Source: Candidatus Nitrosopumilus sp. (lineage in GTDB: Archaea; Thermoproteota; Nitrososphaeria; Nitrososphaerales; Nitrosopumilaceae). Taken from it: DNA of 64,000 nucleotides. This document shows, piece after piece, positions 38,105 to 47,720 of this stretch. The position numbers were made by a program, and so were the translations under genes. The notes under the pieces are model-generated. The model was not told the DNA's origin and did no database searches. It was given only the letters and a program-made list of their open reading frames with translations. The stretch spans positions 42,338 to 106,337 of the forward strand of contig JAOTTS010000001.1 in assembly GCA_029864335.1 (NCBI GenBank), given 5' to 3'. The stretch's first letter is position 1. Every line of letters starts with the position of its first letter.

Positions 38105-38192
38105 TTTGTAGTTTATCTTTATTTAATATAAAAATTTGTTAGTGTAATTATGCATTGAAAAATCCTATATGTATAAAAATTTCTTCATAATC

Positions 38193-38639
38193 ATGAAGGC
38201 CAATAAAATTAAAACAATTGCCATCCCATTTGATGGTTCTATCCATTCAAAACATGCATTTGACATGGCGTTAAATCTAGCCCAAAAATATCATTCGAAA
38301 CTAATTCTAGTTACATGTGTTGAAAAGATCAATGGAAGTTGGTATGGAAAAGAATTCACTCCCACCTATAATCAAGATGTAAAAAAATACAAAGAAAAAA
38401 TATTCCATGAAACAGCAAAATTAGAACAAATTTCAAAAAAGAAGAATATCAAAACAACCACAAAGATATTTGTTAGTGATTCAATAGTGGAGAAGATACT
38501 ATCATTTTCAAAATCTAACAAGGTGGATATAATTGTGATGGGATCTCATGGGAGAACAGGCATTAATAAACTAATTCTTGGCAGTGTTGCAAACGGGATT
38601 ATTCAAAGGTCTAAAATCCCTGTGTTAGTAGTACGATAA
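38193..38639 (+). CDS. Universal stress protein (UspA family)
   Basis: About 148 residues from ATG 38193 (the frame opens at 38169). The Usp fold is marked by IAIPFDGSIHSKHAFDMAL at the start and the ATP-binding GSHGRTGINKLILGSVANG near the end, so ATP binding is expected. Stress-related role; the partner is unknown. Confidence 0.85.
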   Translation: MKANKIKTIAIPFDGSIHSKHAFDMALNLAQKYHSKLILVTCVEKINGSWYGKEFTPTYNQDVKKYKEKIFHETAKLEQISKKKNIKTTTKIFVSDSIVEKILSFSKSNKVDIIVMGSHGRTGINKLILGSVANGIIQRSKIPVLVVR

Positions 38640-38737
38640 TCTACAAAAAAATCTGGTTTTGAAAAATACACATTGTTTATTTTCAAGAATGATATTCTGA
38701 GTACCATTTAATTTTCTAAAAAATAGTGGTTGGTTTA

Positions 38738-39736
38738 ATGGAATTTGTTGAAATTGAGATTGTTGTCATAGTGATTTTGATAGGCTTCTATGCTCTTTTC
38801 AGCGGACTTGAAATTGCAATAGTTGGAGTTAGACGTTCCAAAGTTATTCGATTGTATAGGCAATCGGTTCCTGGCTCGTCTCCTCTTTACAAGTTAAAAA
38901 TGAATCCTGCAATGATGACCTCTAGTGTCAATTTGGGAAATACTTTGGTTAATGTGGGATCTTCGGTTCTTGCAGCTGATGTTGCAATAAAATTGCTTGG
39001 AAGTCAAGGTGTGGGAATAATAATTGGAATAATGACATTTGTGATTTTGATTTTTGGAGAAATATTGCCTAAAACATTTTGTAATGCAAATCCAGAAAAA
39101 GTATCTCTAAAATTCAGTAGAATCCTACTGATTTTCACTTATGCAATGTATCCATTTGTTAAATTCTTAGAATACTTTACTTCGGCAATCTTAAAACTTT
39201 CTGGAGGTTATTCCCAAAGACCAAAACCCATTACCGAAGAGGAGATTAAAGAAGTCATTGATTTAGGTTATGCTGAAAAAGCAATTGAAAAAGAAGAACG
39301 TGATCTTGTACGTAATGCATTAGAGTTTGACGATAAACCCATTCAGGATGTTATGACTCCAAAAGAAAATGTCTTTTCATTGGATGGAACACTAGCATTA
39401 TCCAAAGTCATTTCAAAAATTGAAGATAAAGGATTTTCTCGAATTCCAATTTTTGAAAAAACACTAGACAATATTGTGGGCATTTTACACATATGGGATA
39501 TATCGAGACTGCCTGAAAACAAATTTTCTACTACCAAAATAAACACTTTGACCCGAAAACCATTTTTCATCTATTCCAGTGATCTAATTAGTAACCTTCT
39601 CATCGAACTTAAGAAAAAAGATGTACACATGGCAATTGTTTTAGATGATAATGATAAATTAGTTGGAATAATTACTGTCGAAGATTTGTTGGAAGAAATT
39701 GTAGGTGATATCGTAGGTGAGGCAAAAAAACAATAG
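38738..39736 (+). CDS. CNNM/DUF21 membrane protein with CBS pair
   Basis: About 332 residues (ATG 38738; a GTG at 38726 is also in frame). Four hydrophobic helices form a DUF21/CNNM domain to about residue 160, followed by an acidic helix and two CBS modules (DVMTPKENVFSLDG, then VDGILHI-like and IVLDDNDKLVGIITVEDLL). CNNM/CorC proteins are linked to magnesium and cobalt efflux. No hemolysin function is implied. Confidence 0.82.
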   Translation: MEFVEIEIVVIVILIGFYALFSGLEIAIVGVRRSKVIRLYRQSVPGSSPLYKLKMNPAMMTSSVNLGNTLVNVGSSVLAADVAIKLLGSQGVGIIIGIMTFVILIFGEILPKTFCNANPEKVSLKFSRILLIFTYAMYPFVKFLEYFTSAILKLSGGYSQRPKPITEEEIKEVIDLGYAEKAIEKEERDLVRNALEFDDKPIQDVMTPKENVFSLDGTLALSKVISKIEDKGFSRIPIFEKTLDNIVGILHIWDISRLPENKFSTTKINTLTRKPFFIYSSDLISNLLIELKKKDVHMAIVLDDNDKLVGIITVEDLLEEIVGDIVGEAKKQ

Positions 39737-39802
39737 TTCAATCTTAGAATTGCCTGATTTTTATACCAATTATTTAAATTCCTCAAAACAACAAATCATG
39801 TA

Positions 39803-40234
39803 ATGGTTGAAAATACTGAAAAATCACAAAATGATGGTTTTGCGATATTTGATAAAGTCAATCAAAGGTATTTTTCAGAAATAGAACATTCGGTACCTCA
39901 TTTTCAACAAACACTGTTTGATTTACAAAATGAGTGTTACGAATCATGGAAAAACACTATTAATGCAAATGTCGAATTACAAAAAGAGCTTTTAGGTAAA
40001 TCTGGATTTAATTTTACTTTACCCAAAGTAACCCAGAAAATAATTGACAGTACTGGTGAAGAGATTGTGAAATATAGGATGACTTGTATCAAGATTGCAA
40101 TTGCAACAATAGAATCTGGTAGAAAAAATGTGAAAACCTGGAATGATGATGCAAATACATTTGTTGATTTGAATCGAAAAATTATGCATAATTGGTTGTT
40201 CCCATTCATTCTAAAATCAGATGTTAAAAAATGA
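39803..40234 (+). CDS. Helical hypothetical, possibly phasin-like
   Basis: A 143-residue, mainly helical protein with long amphipathic segments (HFQQTLFDLQNECYESWKNT and others). Its layout resembles phasins or other granule- or membrane-associated helical proteins, but no signature is decisive. It overlaps the downstream single-helix micro-protein by ATGA, suggesting a two-gene operon. Confidence 0.5.
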   Translation: MVENTEKSQNDGFAIFDKVNQRYFSEIEHSVPHFQQTLFDLQNECYESWKNTINANVELQKELLGKSGFNFTLPKVTQKIIDSTGEEIVKYRMTCIKIAIATIESGRKNVKTWNDDANTFVDLNRKIMHNWLFPFILKSDVKK

Positions 40235-40317
40235 AAAAATCATCCATTGGTGTAATAGTTCTTGCAGTTTCAGTCGTAGTTTTTTATGGTCTCATGAGTT
40301 TATTGTGGCAACTCTAA
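40231..40317 (+). CDS. Single-helix membrane micro-protein
   Basis: 28 residues from ATG 40231 with a basic start and one hydrophobic helix (IGVIVLAVSVVVFYGLMSLL). The ATGA overlap with the upstream gene argues that it is translated. Function unknown. Confidence 0.45.
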   Translation: MKKSSIGVIVLAVSVVVFYGLMSLLWQL

Positions 40318-40560
40318 AAATATGATTGTCTTAAAAAATCTAGATGAATTTTTCACTAGATGCAATGGTATTAAAAATAATAAAATTTTGCATATTACAT
40401 TAATGCATTAAATTTCTGATGAATTTTTTATTTTTCTTCTGGTTCGTCATCTCTGTCTCTGACCTTTTTGAGGATACAAAATTTGCTTAATTTCTTGATA
40501 AACCCCATCAGAATATCTAGAAATTAGAGTCTTATGTGTGTTGAAAAATTAGCACAATTA

Positions 40561-40761
40561 CTAGTTTTCATCAATTTTTTTATCATGTTCATCTACTTTG
40601 CGATTATACTCTTCAATCACTTTGTTTTCATCATATACATCTCCTTCAAACAGTTCAGGGTTTTCTTCTTGGGCGCGTTTCATAAGTTTCTTGAATGTGT
40701 CCGGATCATCTTTTTGAAGTTCTAACAATATTTTTCCAATTGAGTCATCCAGATTACTCAT
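40561..40761 (-). CDS. Small acidic hypothetical protein
   Basis: A 66-residue helical, charged protein (LLELQKDDPDTFKKLMKRAQ, then Glu/Asp-rich). The rightward hydrophobic frame over the same DNA is rejected. No family recognised. Confidence 0.5.
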   Translation of the reverse strand: MSNLDDSIGKILLELQKDDPDTFKKLMKRAQEENPELFEGDVYDENKVIEEYNRKVDEHDKKIDEN

Positions 40762-40824
40762 TACTGTAACTTCTCAAATCAAGTATTTTTATTGTTTTGA
40801 ATTCAATAAATAATGACATTTTGT

Positions 40825-41250
40825 CTATTTTTTCCCATTAATTGAATAATCATAGAGCATTCTTGCTTCTTTCCATTGAAACCAAACAAAATTCCAAACT
40901 AGGTCATCTATGGATTGTCGTTCATCCTCAGTGATTTGTCTGCCTCTTAGATTGTAAATTATTTTACTTCTAATTGTTCCTAGTCTAAGCCCTAACATCA
41001 CGCACTCTCTGTTGTTATTGGGAAGTTCTTTGCCTCTGAAATGGCTAGATTTTGAGTCAAAAATCTCAAAATGGTCTTTATGCCACCTAAATTTTGATTT
41101 CTCAAAAATTTCAAGAATTAATGCTATAGTGTCATAATCTAATTTTTTTTTATCAAGTTTTTCTTTGATGATTTGTTCTGATTTTTCTTTTCTTTGATTA
41201 CCAAGTTTTTTTTCTAAATTTTTTAGTTCTTTTGATGGTTTCTCTTCCAT
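40825..41250 (-). CDS. Hypothetical helical protein
   Basis: 141 residues from ATG 41250. The frame opens at 41382, but the N-terminus before 41250 is unlike its relatives in style and would run into the divergent gene. It has a Lys/Glu-rich first half (LEKKLGNQRKEKSEQIIKEK) and a helical second half with Trp residues. No domain recognised. Confidence 0.5.
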   Translation of the reverse strand: MEEKPSKELKNLEKKLGNQRKEKSEQIIKEKLDKKKLDYDTIALILEIFEKSKFRWHKDHFEIFDSKSSHFRGKELPNNNRECVMLGLRLGTIRSKIIYNLRGRQITEDERQSIDDLVWNFVWFQWKEARMLYDYSINGKK

Positions 41251-41339
41251 GAATTCAACCTTGTGTATGATGGTAAATTGTCTCTTAATAACTCTAAAAA
41301 AAGTTAAAAAATTATTAATGAAATTGTTCTCTTTGAAAT

Positions 41340-41774
41340 ATGCCATTAGATAAAATGCCCGATATAGAGCAATACATCCCATCTCACAAATCTGTTGTTT
41401 TACATGTTAAAGGCAAACCTGTTGCATGCATTATTGATAATGACTTGAATAATGAATCACGTTTTCAAACAATATCTAAAAATGATACTCTAAAGGCAAG
41501 TCTAATTGGGTTTCTAAACAAACATGATGATTTAGGTTTCTTAATGGGATTCAAATTAAAGATTCAAACAGATTCTGATTTCTTTGAATATACTGTATAT
41601 CCCAATGAAGAGTTTATCGAAACTGTGATCTTTGATGAATCTATTTTTATTATAAATGATAAATTAGAAAGTCTTTTTTCTTTGAGAAAAATTGTGACCG
41701 ATCAGTTCATAAAAACTAAAACAGAATTTGACAAATTTCAAAAACAAATTCCTAAAAATCCTGAGAATTTGTAA
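41340..41774 (+). CDS. Hypothetical protein
   Basis: A 144-residue mixed alpha/beta protein starting MPLDKMPDIEQYIPSHKS. No recognised domain. It is divergent from the gene at 40825 and is followed 18 bases later by the nuclease-fold protein, so the two may be co-expressed. Confidence 0.55.
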   Translation: MPLDKMPDIEQYIPSHKSVVLHVKGKPVACIIDNDLNNESRFQTISKNDTLKASLIGFLNKHDDLGFLMGFKLKIQTDSDFFEYTVYPNEEFIETVIFDESIFIINDKLESLFSLRKIVTDQFIKTKTEFDKFQKQIPKNPENL

Positions 41775-41792
41775 TTTGCAAATATTCAATAA

Positions 41793-42479
41793 ATGCTTCA
41801 TTCTAAATATCTTGTGTCAAATTTTTCACAAATGTTAAAGATAAGAGAACCTGAATTATTAGATCGTAAAGATGGGCATTGGTATAAAACAAAATTTGAT
41901 AAAATTTATCCATCAGTCAGTACCATTTTGTCAGCAACGTCTTCTGATGACAAACAAAATAATTTAAAATCTTGGAGAGAAAATGAACCTGCACATGAAT
42001 ACATTACATCACAAGCTCAAGAAATTGGAACTCAATCGCACAAAATTATTGAGAATTATCTGAGTAACAGTTTATCTTTAGACGAGTTTGATTTGCTTCC
42101 TATCGCTCATTTTAATAATTTAAAACCGTATTTAGAAAATATTTCAGATGTAACCTCTATTGAACAAAGAATGTACTCGGATTATCTAAAGGTTGCAGGT
42201 ACCAGTGATTTGATTGCAGAGTATAATGGAAAATTATCCATAATTGATTATAAGACAAAAAGAAAACCTCAGATGGATGAATACATGTATGAGTATTATT
42301 TGCAAACTACATGTTATGCTCAAATGTTTCAGGAGGTAACTGGTAGGAAAATCAATCAAGTGGTGATTTTAGTTAGCAGTGAAAAAAACACTCGTCAGGA
42401 ATTCATCAAGTCATGTGATGACTATATAGAGCCTCTCAATGAAAGAATTGAAAAATACTATCTGAATAGTCTTAATTGA
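41793..42479 (+). CDS. PD-(D/E)XK nuclease-family protein
   Basis: A 228-residue protein with the nuclease core motif: Asp in VAGTSDLIAEYNG and IDYKTK (the D-x-K pair) near 148-160, preceded by conserved Glu/His in GTQSHKIIENYL. The layout resembles RecB/Cas4 or MGME1-type single-strand exonucleases. A DNA repair or end-processing role is inferred. Met-14 is an alternative start. Confidence 0.72.
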   Translation: MLHSKYLVSNFSQMLKIREPELLDRKDGHWYKTKFDKIYPSVSTILSATSSDDKQNNLKSWRENEPAHEYITSQAQEIGTQSHKIIENYLSNSLSLDEFDLLPIAHFNNLKPYLENISDVTSIEQRMYSDYLKVAGTSDLIAEYNGKLSIIDYKTKRKPQMDEYMYEYYLQTTCYAQMFQEVTGRKINQVVILVSSEKNTRQEFIKSCDDYIEPLNERIEKYYLNSLN

Positions 42480-42529
42480 CCAGATTTGTTAAGATCGTAA
42501 AACAAACGCTTCTATAGTGTCAAAGAGGC

Positions 42530-42691
42530 ATGAAAGAGAACATGAAATACATGTGTAGAACCTGCAAGAAAAAATGCGATGATATTCCAAAGCATATGAT
42601 AACTGTCCACAATTTCTCAAAAGCAATTGTGGAATCTCAGCTTAAAGCCAATCCAAATTGTTATAAAAATTCCTTTGAAGAATTAGAATGA
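42530..42691 (+). CDS. Small C2H2-like zinc-finger protein
   Basis: A 53-residue frame from ATG 42530: CRTCKKKC, then HMITVH, giving a C-x2-C with H-x4-H arrangement like a zinc finger, and one further Cys. DNA or RNA binding possible. Too short for the larger frames but clearly ordered. Confidence 0.5.
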   Translation: MKENMKYMCRTCKKKCDDIPKHMITVHNFSKAIVESQLKANPNCYKNSFEELE

Positions 42692-42767
42692 TGGATTTGT
42701 TTTAATTTTATTTAATATCAAACTGATCTAGGTTTAACTAGCTGTTTTTTAGACTTACCAATCATCC

Positions 42768-44942
42768 ATGAAAGTTGCTTTAATTTATAATGAAAATGAG
42801 ATTGATCCTAATGATGTAATCAATGTCTTTGGAATGACTACAAAAGAACATTACAGTAAAAAGGCAGTTGAGAAAGTTGCCCAAGCATTAGAAAAAGGCG
42901 GACATACAGTAAAGGTTGTTGAAGGCGATATTCATCTTGCAGATGAACTACGCGAATTCATGCCTAAAGTAGTTGCAGGTGACACACCGGGAATGGTATT
43001 TAATATGGCATATGGTATCCAAGGTCAAAACAGATACACACACGTTCCTGCCATGATGGAAATGCTTGGAATTCCATATATTGGTTCAGGACCTGCTGGA
43101 CACGCAATTGTCCAAGATAAAGTAATGACTAAAATTGTATTGCAGAAAAATAACATACCGACTCCGGGTTTTTGGGTTTTCCGAACACCTGAAGATACCT
43201 ATGATGATTTGGTTTTCCCAGTAATTGTCAAACCAAAACTTGAATCTACTTCTATGGGAATGGAAGTAGTTGATAATTGGGATGATCTCAAAGCCGCCGT
43301 TAAAGTACAAATTGAAAAATTTCAACAAGATATATTGGTAGAACAGTTCATTTCAGGACGAGAATTTGCCGTTGGTGTTTTAGGAAATCACCCCAGCATT
43401 GACATTCTTCCAATTGTTGAAATTAATCTAGATCATCCTGATCAAATTCAAACAATTACCGATAAAAAGAAAAAAGGTGGAGTTGAAAAAACATGTCCTG
43501 CAAAATTATCAAAAGAAAAAGCCGAGGAAATGCGACAAATGTGCATAAATGCATTCGCATGCTTAGGACTGAACGATTACAGCAGAGTTGATTTCAGAAT
43601 GGATAAGGATGAAAATCTTTACATTCTTGAATTAAATTCAATGGCAAGTCTTGGACAGGGCGGTTCATTATTTTACGCTGCTAAAACTGCTGGATATACA
43701 TATGAATCTCTAATCAATAAAATTCTTGATGTAGCAGTTATTAGATATTTTGGTTCTTCTATACCCCACCATGAAACTGAAATGGATTTAACACAACCCC
43801 TTAGAGTTGTTTCAAGAACCTATTTGAGAGGACATTTGCAAAGTCTAAAAGATACTTTGAGGGACTTTGTGAATCTTAATACTCATGTGTACAACTTAGA
43901 GCATGTAAATCAATTAGGTGGAATTGTCTCTAAACGATTAAAACATCTTGGCTTTGATGAGCAAATTCATAGAGAAATAGATGTAGGGGATTTTCATTAT
44001 TTCAAAAATCATTCAGAATCAGAAAATGACGTACTGATAATTTCTCATCTTGATACCCATTATGGTCCTGATGATTTGATAACTTATCATGAAAACAATG
44101 ATCAAATTATAGGCTCAGGCATAGCTGAAAGTAAAGGCGGCTTGGCAGTGATGCTAGGTGCATTACATGCACTACGTTTTGCAAAAAAACTCAAAAAAAT
44201 TCGATGTGCCATACTACTTACTACTGATGATAGTTTGGGAGGACGTTATAGTAAGAGATTAGTAAATGAACATTCAAAAAAATCCAAGTACGTTATAGGA
44301 TTAAAATCTGGCAGTAAAGATGGTGGAATTATTACAACTTGCTATGGAAGAAGTGACTATCAAATTAGATTTACTGCAATTAGCGGTCAATTCGATTCGG
44401 ACTCTGACATTCATGGGATTATTCCAGTTTTGGCAAAAAAATTATATGCACTTGAAAAGATTTCAAAAAATGAAGAAGATTACAGATTGAGAACTACTTC
44501 CGTTATCGCACAAGGTTCTCATGGTCACACCCCAAACTATGCAACACTATCATTGACATGTAGCTATCAAACTGAAAAACTCGGCGAAATACTTGATTCA
44601 AAAATTAAAACCATAATGAAAAAAAAGGAAGAAGGTTCCAAAAAACTAGATGTCGCAATAAATAAAATTCAATCAAGACCCCCAGTATTAGAAGAGCCAT
44701 CTGATACTAAATTCTATAATATGGTGGAAGAACTTGCTAAGAAACATGATATGAAAATCAAAAAATATTGTCAAATCGTATCCTCTGATATTAGTAACGT
44801 TCCAATCGAACTTCCAGCTTTGGATGGTTTTGGACCATTGGGACACTACTATCGTTCTCCTAAAGAGTATATTCTTCATGATAGTATTTTAGAGCGAGCT
44901 GCATTATTGGCATCTGTTCTCTATAAATGCGCTGAGAAGTAA
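42768..44942 (+). CDS. ATP-grasp ligase fused to M20-type peptidase
   Basis: A 724-residue protein. Residues 1-330 form a D-Ala-D-Ala-ligase-like ATP-grasp domain (AIVQDKVMTKIVLQ, VIVKPKLESTSMG, DILVEQFISGREF, YILELNSMASLGQGG). From about 390, an M20/M28 peptidase fold begins with SHLDTHYG near 426, SGIAESKGGLAVMLG and LLTTDDSLGG; the usual DE is DD. Linking a ligase and a peptidase is odd and suggests a make-and-break or editing role for an amide-linked small molecule. The substrate is unknown. Confidence 0.8.
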   Translation: MKVALIYNENEIDPNDVINVFGMTTKEHYSKKAVEKVAQALEKGGHTVKVVEGDIHLADELREFMPKVVAGDTPGMVFNMAYGIQGQNRYTHVPAMMEMLGIPYIGSGPAGHAIVQDKVMTKIVLQKNNIPTPGFWVFRTPEDTYDDLVFPVIVKPKLESTSMGMEVVDNWDDLKAAVKVQIEKFQQDILVEQFISGREFAVGVLGNHPSIDILPIVEINLDHPDQIQTITDKKKKGGVEKTCPAKLSKEKAEEMRQMCINAFACLGLNDYSRVDFRMDKDENLYILELNSMASLGQGGSLFYAAKTAGYTYESLINKILDVAVIRYFGSSIPHHETEMDLTQPLRVVSRTYLRGHLQSLKDTLRDFVNLNTHVYNLEHVNQLGGIVSKRLKHLGFDEQIHREIDVGDFHYFKNHSESENDVLIISHLDTHYGPDDLITYHENNDQIIGSGIAESKGGLAVMLGALHALRFAKKLKKIRCAILLTTDDSLGGRYSKRLVNEHSKKSKYVIGLKSGSKDGGIITTCYGRSDYQIRFTAISGQFDSDSDIHGIIPVLAKKLYALEKISKNEEDYRLRTTSVIAQGSHGHTPNYATLSLTCSYQTEKLGEILDSKIKTIMKKKEEGSKKLDVAINKIQSRPPVLEEPSDTKFYNMVEELAKKHDMKIKKYCQIVSSDISNVPIELPALDGFGPLGHYYRSPKEYILHDSILERAALLASVLYKCAEK

Positions 44943-44965
44943 TTTTGATTTCTAATTAAGTATAG

Positions 44966-46309
44966 ATGTCCCAAATAAAGAAAATTCTCATTCTAGGAGG
45001 AGGTTTTGGAGGAATCAATGTGCTGGAATTAATTCAAAATAAATTTAAAAATAATCCTAATGTCCAAATCAGTCTAGTTAGTCAAGATAATTATTTTCTT
45101 TATACCCCGATGTTGCCTCAGGTTTCCTCAGGATTAATTCATCCAAATGATATTACAATCCCTATTCGAAAATTATGTAAACAAGCAAAATTCTATCATG
45201 CTGCAGTATCTTATGTTGATATGAAACAAAAATTAGTTACTGTTACCAGAGAGTTTGATGGCAAAGTTAATGCACTTGAGTATGATTACTTGGTGATCAC
45301 ACTTGGTAGCAATACAAATTTTTTTGATAATGAGAATATTGAAAAATATGCATTTACTATAAAAACAGTTGAGGATGCACTATCAATTAATTTTAATCTA
45401 ATCAATATGCTTGAAAATGCTGCTCAGACCTCAGATGTAGACTTTAAAAAAGAATTGATGAGTTTTACTGTTGTTGGAGGGGGATTTGCAGGAGTAGAAA
45501 CAATGGGTGAGATTAATCAACTTGTGAGAGACTCTGTGAAAAATTTCTATCCTAATATTGGTGAAGAAAATATCTCTATGAATTTAATAGCTTCAAAAGA
45601 ATTCATTTTACCCGAACTTGGTCCAAAGCTTGGAAAAATGGCTGGAGAATATCTAAAAAATGCTGGAGTGAATGTATTAACAAATACAAAAGCGATAGAT
45701 GCTGGTGAAGATTTTGTTAAATTAGACAATGGTAAAATAATTCCATGTATGACTTTGATTTGGGCTGCAGGAATCGATGTGGACCCTATTGTATCAGAAT
45801 TGAACTGTATCCATAAAAAATCAGGTAAACTTAAAGTCGATAAATATTTGAAAGTTTTTGAACATGATGATGTTTTTGCATTAGGTGACTGTGCATTAAT
45901 TACAAATCCTTTAACTGGGCAAGCATACCCCACAACAGCTCAAAACTCCATTCATCAAAGTGCAACCGTTGCAAATAATTTATTTTCTGTCATTATGGGT
46001 AAATCAAAACTCAAAGAGTATTCTTTTAAAAGTAAAGGCATGATGACTACATTAGGCAGAAAAGTCGCAATCGCAGTTTTATTTGGTTATCCAATTACTG
46101 GCTTATTAGCGTGGTTGATTTGGAGAACTTATTATTTATTTCGATTACCAACGATTGAAAAAAAATATCAGGTTGCAACTAGTTGGACTGCAGATTTGTT
46201 ATTTAAACGTGATCTTACTTTTATTGGTTTGATCAAAAGTAAATATCTCACAAAAGTAGATATAAAATCAAATACTACTTCAATAAAAGATTTTTTTAAA
46301 GATAAATGA
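44966..46309 (+). CDS. Type II NADH dehydrogenase (NDH-2-like)
   Basis: A 447-residue FAD/NAD protein: LILGGGFGGINVL near residues 8-20 (FAD), VVGGGFAGVE near 171-180 (NAD), the GDCA loop of FAD near 317-320, and a C-terminal segment (LLAWLIWRTYYLF) that may touch the membrane. It oxidises NADH or a related donor to quinone without proton pumping. It starts 24 bases after the ATP-grasp/M20 gene. Confidence 0.85.
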   Translation: MSQIKKILILGGGFGGINVLELIQNKFKNNPNVQISLVSQDNYFLYTPMLPQVSSGLIHPNDITIPIRKLCKQAKFYHAAVSYVDMKQKLVTVTREFDGKVNALEYDYLVITLGSNTNFFDNENIEKYAFTIKTVEDALSINFNLINMLENAAQTSDVDFKKELMSFTVVGGGFAGVETMGEINQLVRDSVKNFYPNIGEENISMNLIASKEFILPELGPKLGKMAGEYLKNAGVNVLTNTKAIDAGEDFVKLDNGKIIPCMTLIWAAGIDVDPIVSELNCIHKKSGKLKVDKYLKVFEHDDVFALGDCALITNPLTGQAYPTTAQNSIHQSATVANNLFSVIMGKSKLKEYSFKSKGMMTTLGRKVAIAVLFGYPITGLLAWLIWRTYYLFRLPTIEKKYQVATSWTADLLFKRDLTFIGLIKSKYLTKVDIKSNTTSIKDFFKDK

Positions 46310-46471
46310 ATTAAAAACTATTTCTTTTTTAAAATTTCTCAAGATATTCATTTAAAATATATTTGCAAAGTAATATTTTTCCAGGCATGTGAAAATGGTT
46401 GACATTATGAGAACAATATCTTAATTAAAAATTTAGATTGGGTTTAAATAAACGACTGCTAACTTAATGCG

Positions 46472-46834
46472 ATGGCAATAATTCATCCTACTGCAGTTAT
46501 AGGCAATGAAGTAAAAATTGATGACAGTACAGAGATAGAAAAAGAGGTTAAGATAGGAGACAATTGTGTTCTTGGTAAAGAAGTTCTAATTGAAAAAAAA
46601 TCCATCATAGGCAATAGGGTGACAATTGGTGATGGTAGTGTCATAGAAAAAAAATCTAATATAGGTAATGATTGTGTTTTAGGTAAAAAAGTTGTGGTGG
46701 AGAAAAAAACTGTCATAGGTATTGGAGTCACAATAGGCGACAATGTTGTGATAAGACAAAATGTAACAGTGTTAGACGGAGCCAATATTCCAGATAGTAC
46801 TGTGATTAAGGAAGAAACAACTTTTCCACAATGA
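46472..46834 (+). CDS. Hexapeptide-repeat (left-handed beta-helix) protein, copy 1
   Basis: A 120-residue protein made of repeated (I/V)-G-x-x hexapeptides: VIGNEVKIDD, IGDNCVLGKEV, IGNRVTIGDG and more. It folds as a left-handed beta-helix as in LpxA/gamma-carbonic anhydrase-type enzymes, but is too short for a complete acetyltransferase. A close paralogue lies at 47119. The role is unknown. Confidence 0.75.
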   Translation: MAIIHPTAVIGNEVKIDDSTEIEKEVKIGDNCVLGKEVLIEKKSIIGNRVTIGDGSVIEKKSNIGNDCVLGKKVVVEKKTVIGIGVTIGDNVVIRQNVTVLDGANIPDSTVIKEETTFPQ

Positions 46835-47118
46835 TATTCGCAGCAAAATAATTTATTATTTGCCAAAATCACTGAATAATTATTTTTATCAATGTTTGTA
46901 ATTATTCTAAATTAGAAAACCAATATCTTGGACGCAATAGTTTTTGAGACTAAAATCATTATTTAAGAAGATATGTTAGGTTAGAGTTATTAATGAAAAA
47001 TAAAGCATCGTTAGAATTTCTGTACAAAAATCAAAGTTTTATAAATTAAAGATTCATTGCCAATGTAGTCGATTAATAAATAAAATATCTTTAAATAAGC
47101 AACTAATGCTAGAATTGT

Positions 47119-47520
47119 ATGGCTGATGTAGATCCAACTGCAGTAATTGGCACTGGAGTTAAAATGGAAGAAAGTACAGTAATTGAAGGAGATGCACATG
47201 TAGGTAATGATTGTGTTTTAGCTAAAAAAGTAGTGATTGAAAAACATGCAATTATAGGGAATAAAGTAACAATGGGGGAACATTGTGTAATAGAAAGAAA
47301 AGTCAATGTAGGTAATGATTGTGTTCTTGGTAAAGAAGTTGTAATTGAGGGAGGAGCAGTGATTGGAAATGCTGTCAAAATAGGTGATGATGTTGTACTC
47401 GAAAAAGATACCAAGGTATTAGACGGTGCTGATATTCCAACTGGTACTGTTCTATCTGCAGGACATACTTTTCCAGACGGAACTACCTTAAAGGCAAAAT
47501 ATTTTAAACATGGCAAGTAA
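47119..47520 (+). CDS. Hexapeptide-repeat protein, copy 2
   Basis: A 133-residue paralogue of 46472-46834 with the same repeats (VIGTGVKMEES, VGNDCVLAKKV, IGDDVVLEKD), C-terminally extended (LSAGHTFPDGTTLKAK). The two arose by duplication. A gamma-glutamyltransferase follows about 200 bases later. Confidence 0.75.
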   Translation: MADVDPTAVIGTGVKMEESTVIEGDAHVGNDCVLAKKVVIEKHAIIGNKVTMGEHCVIERKVNVGNDCVLGKEVVIEGGAVIGNAVKIGDDVVLEKDTKVLDGADIPTGTVLSAGHTFPDGTTLKAKYFKHGK

Positions 47521-47720
47521 TTCATTAGAAATTACTTTTACAAAATATCTATTTCATAATAATCAAAATAGTTAAAATCCAGATTTTCCATCTATTCAGT
47601 TAATATGTTAGTTTGATAAAATAATATCATGAAAATTATTTATGATTTTAATGAAAACTATACGCTGTTGAAATGAATGCGTAAGATTGATTTAATTAAC
47701 AAAATCTGGAGGGGATTTAT

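Noticed and set aside
40534-40725. Hydrophobic plus-strand frame
   Set aside because: Complement of the acidic minus-strand gene 40561-40761, whose codon order is better.
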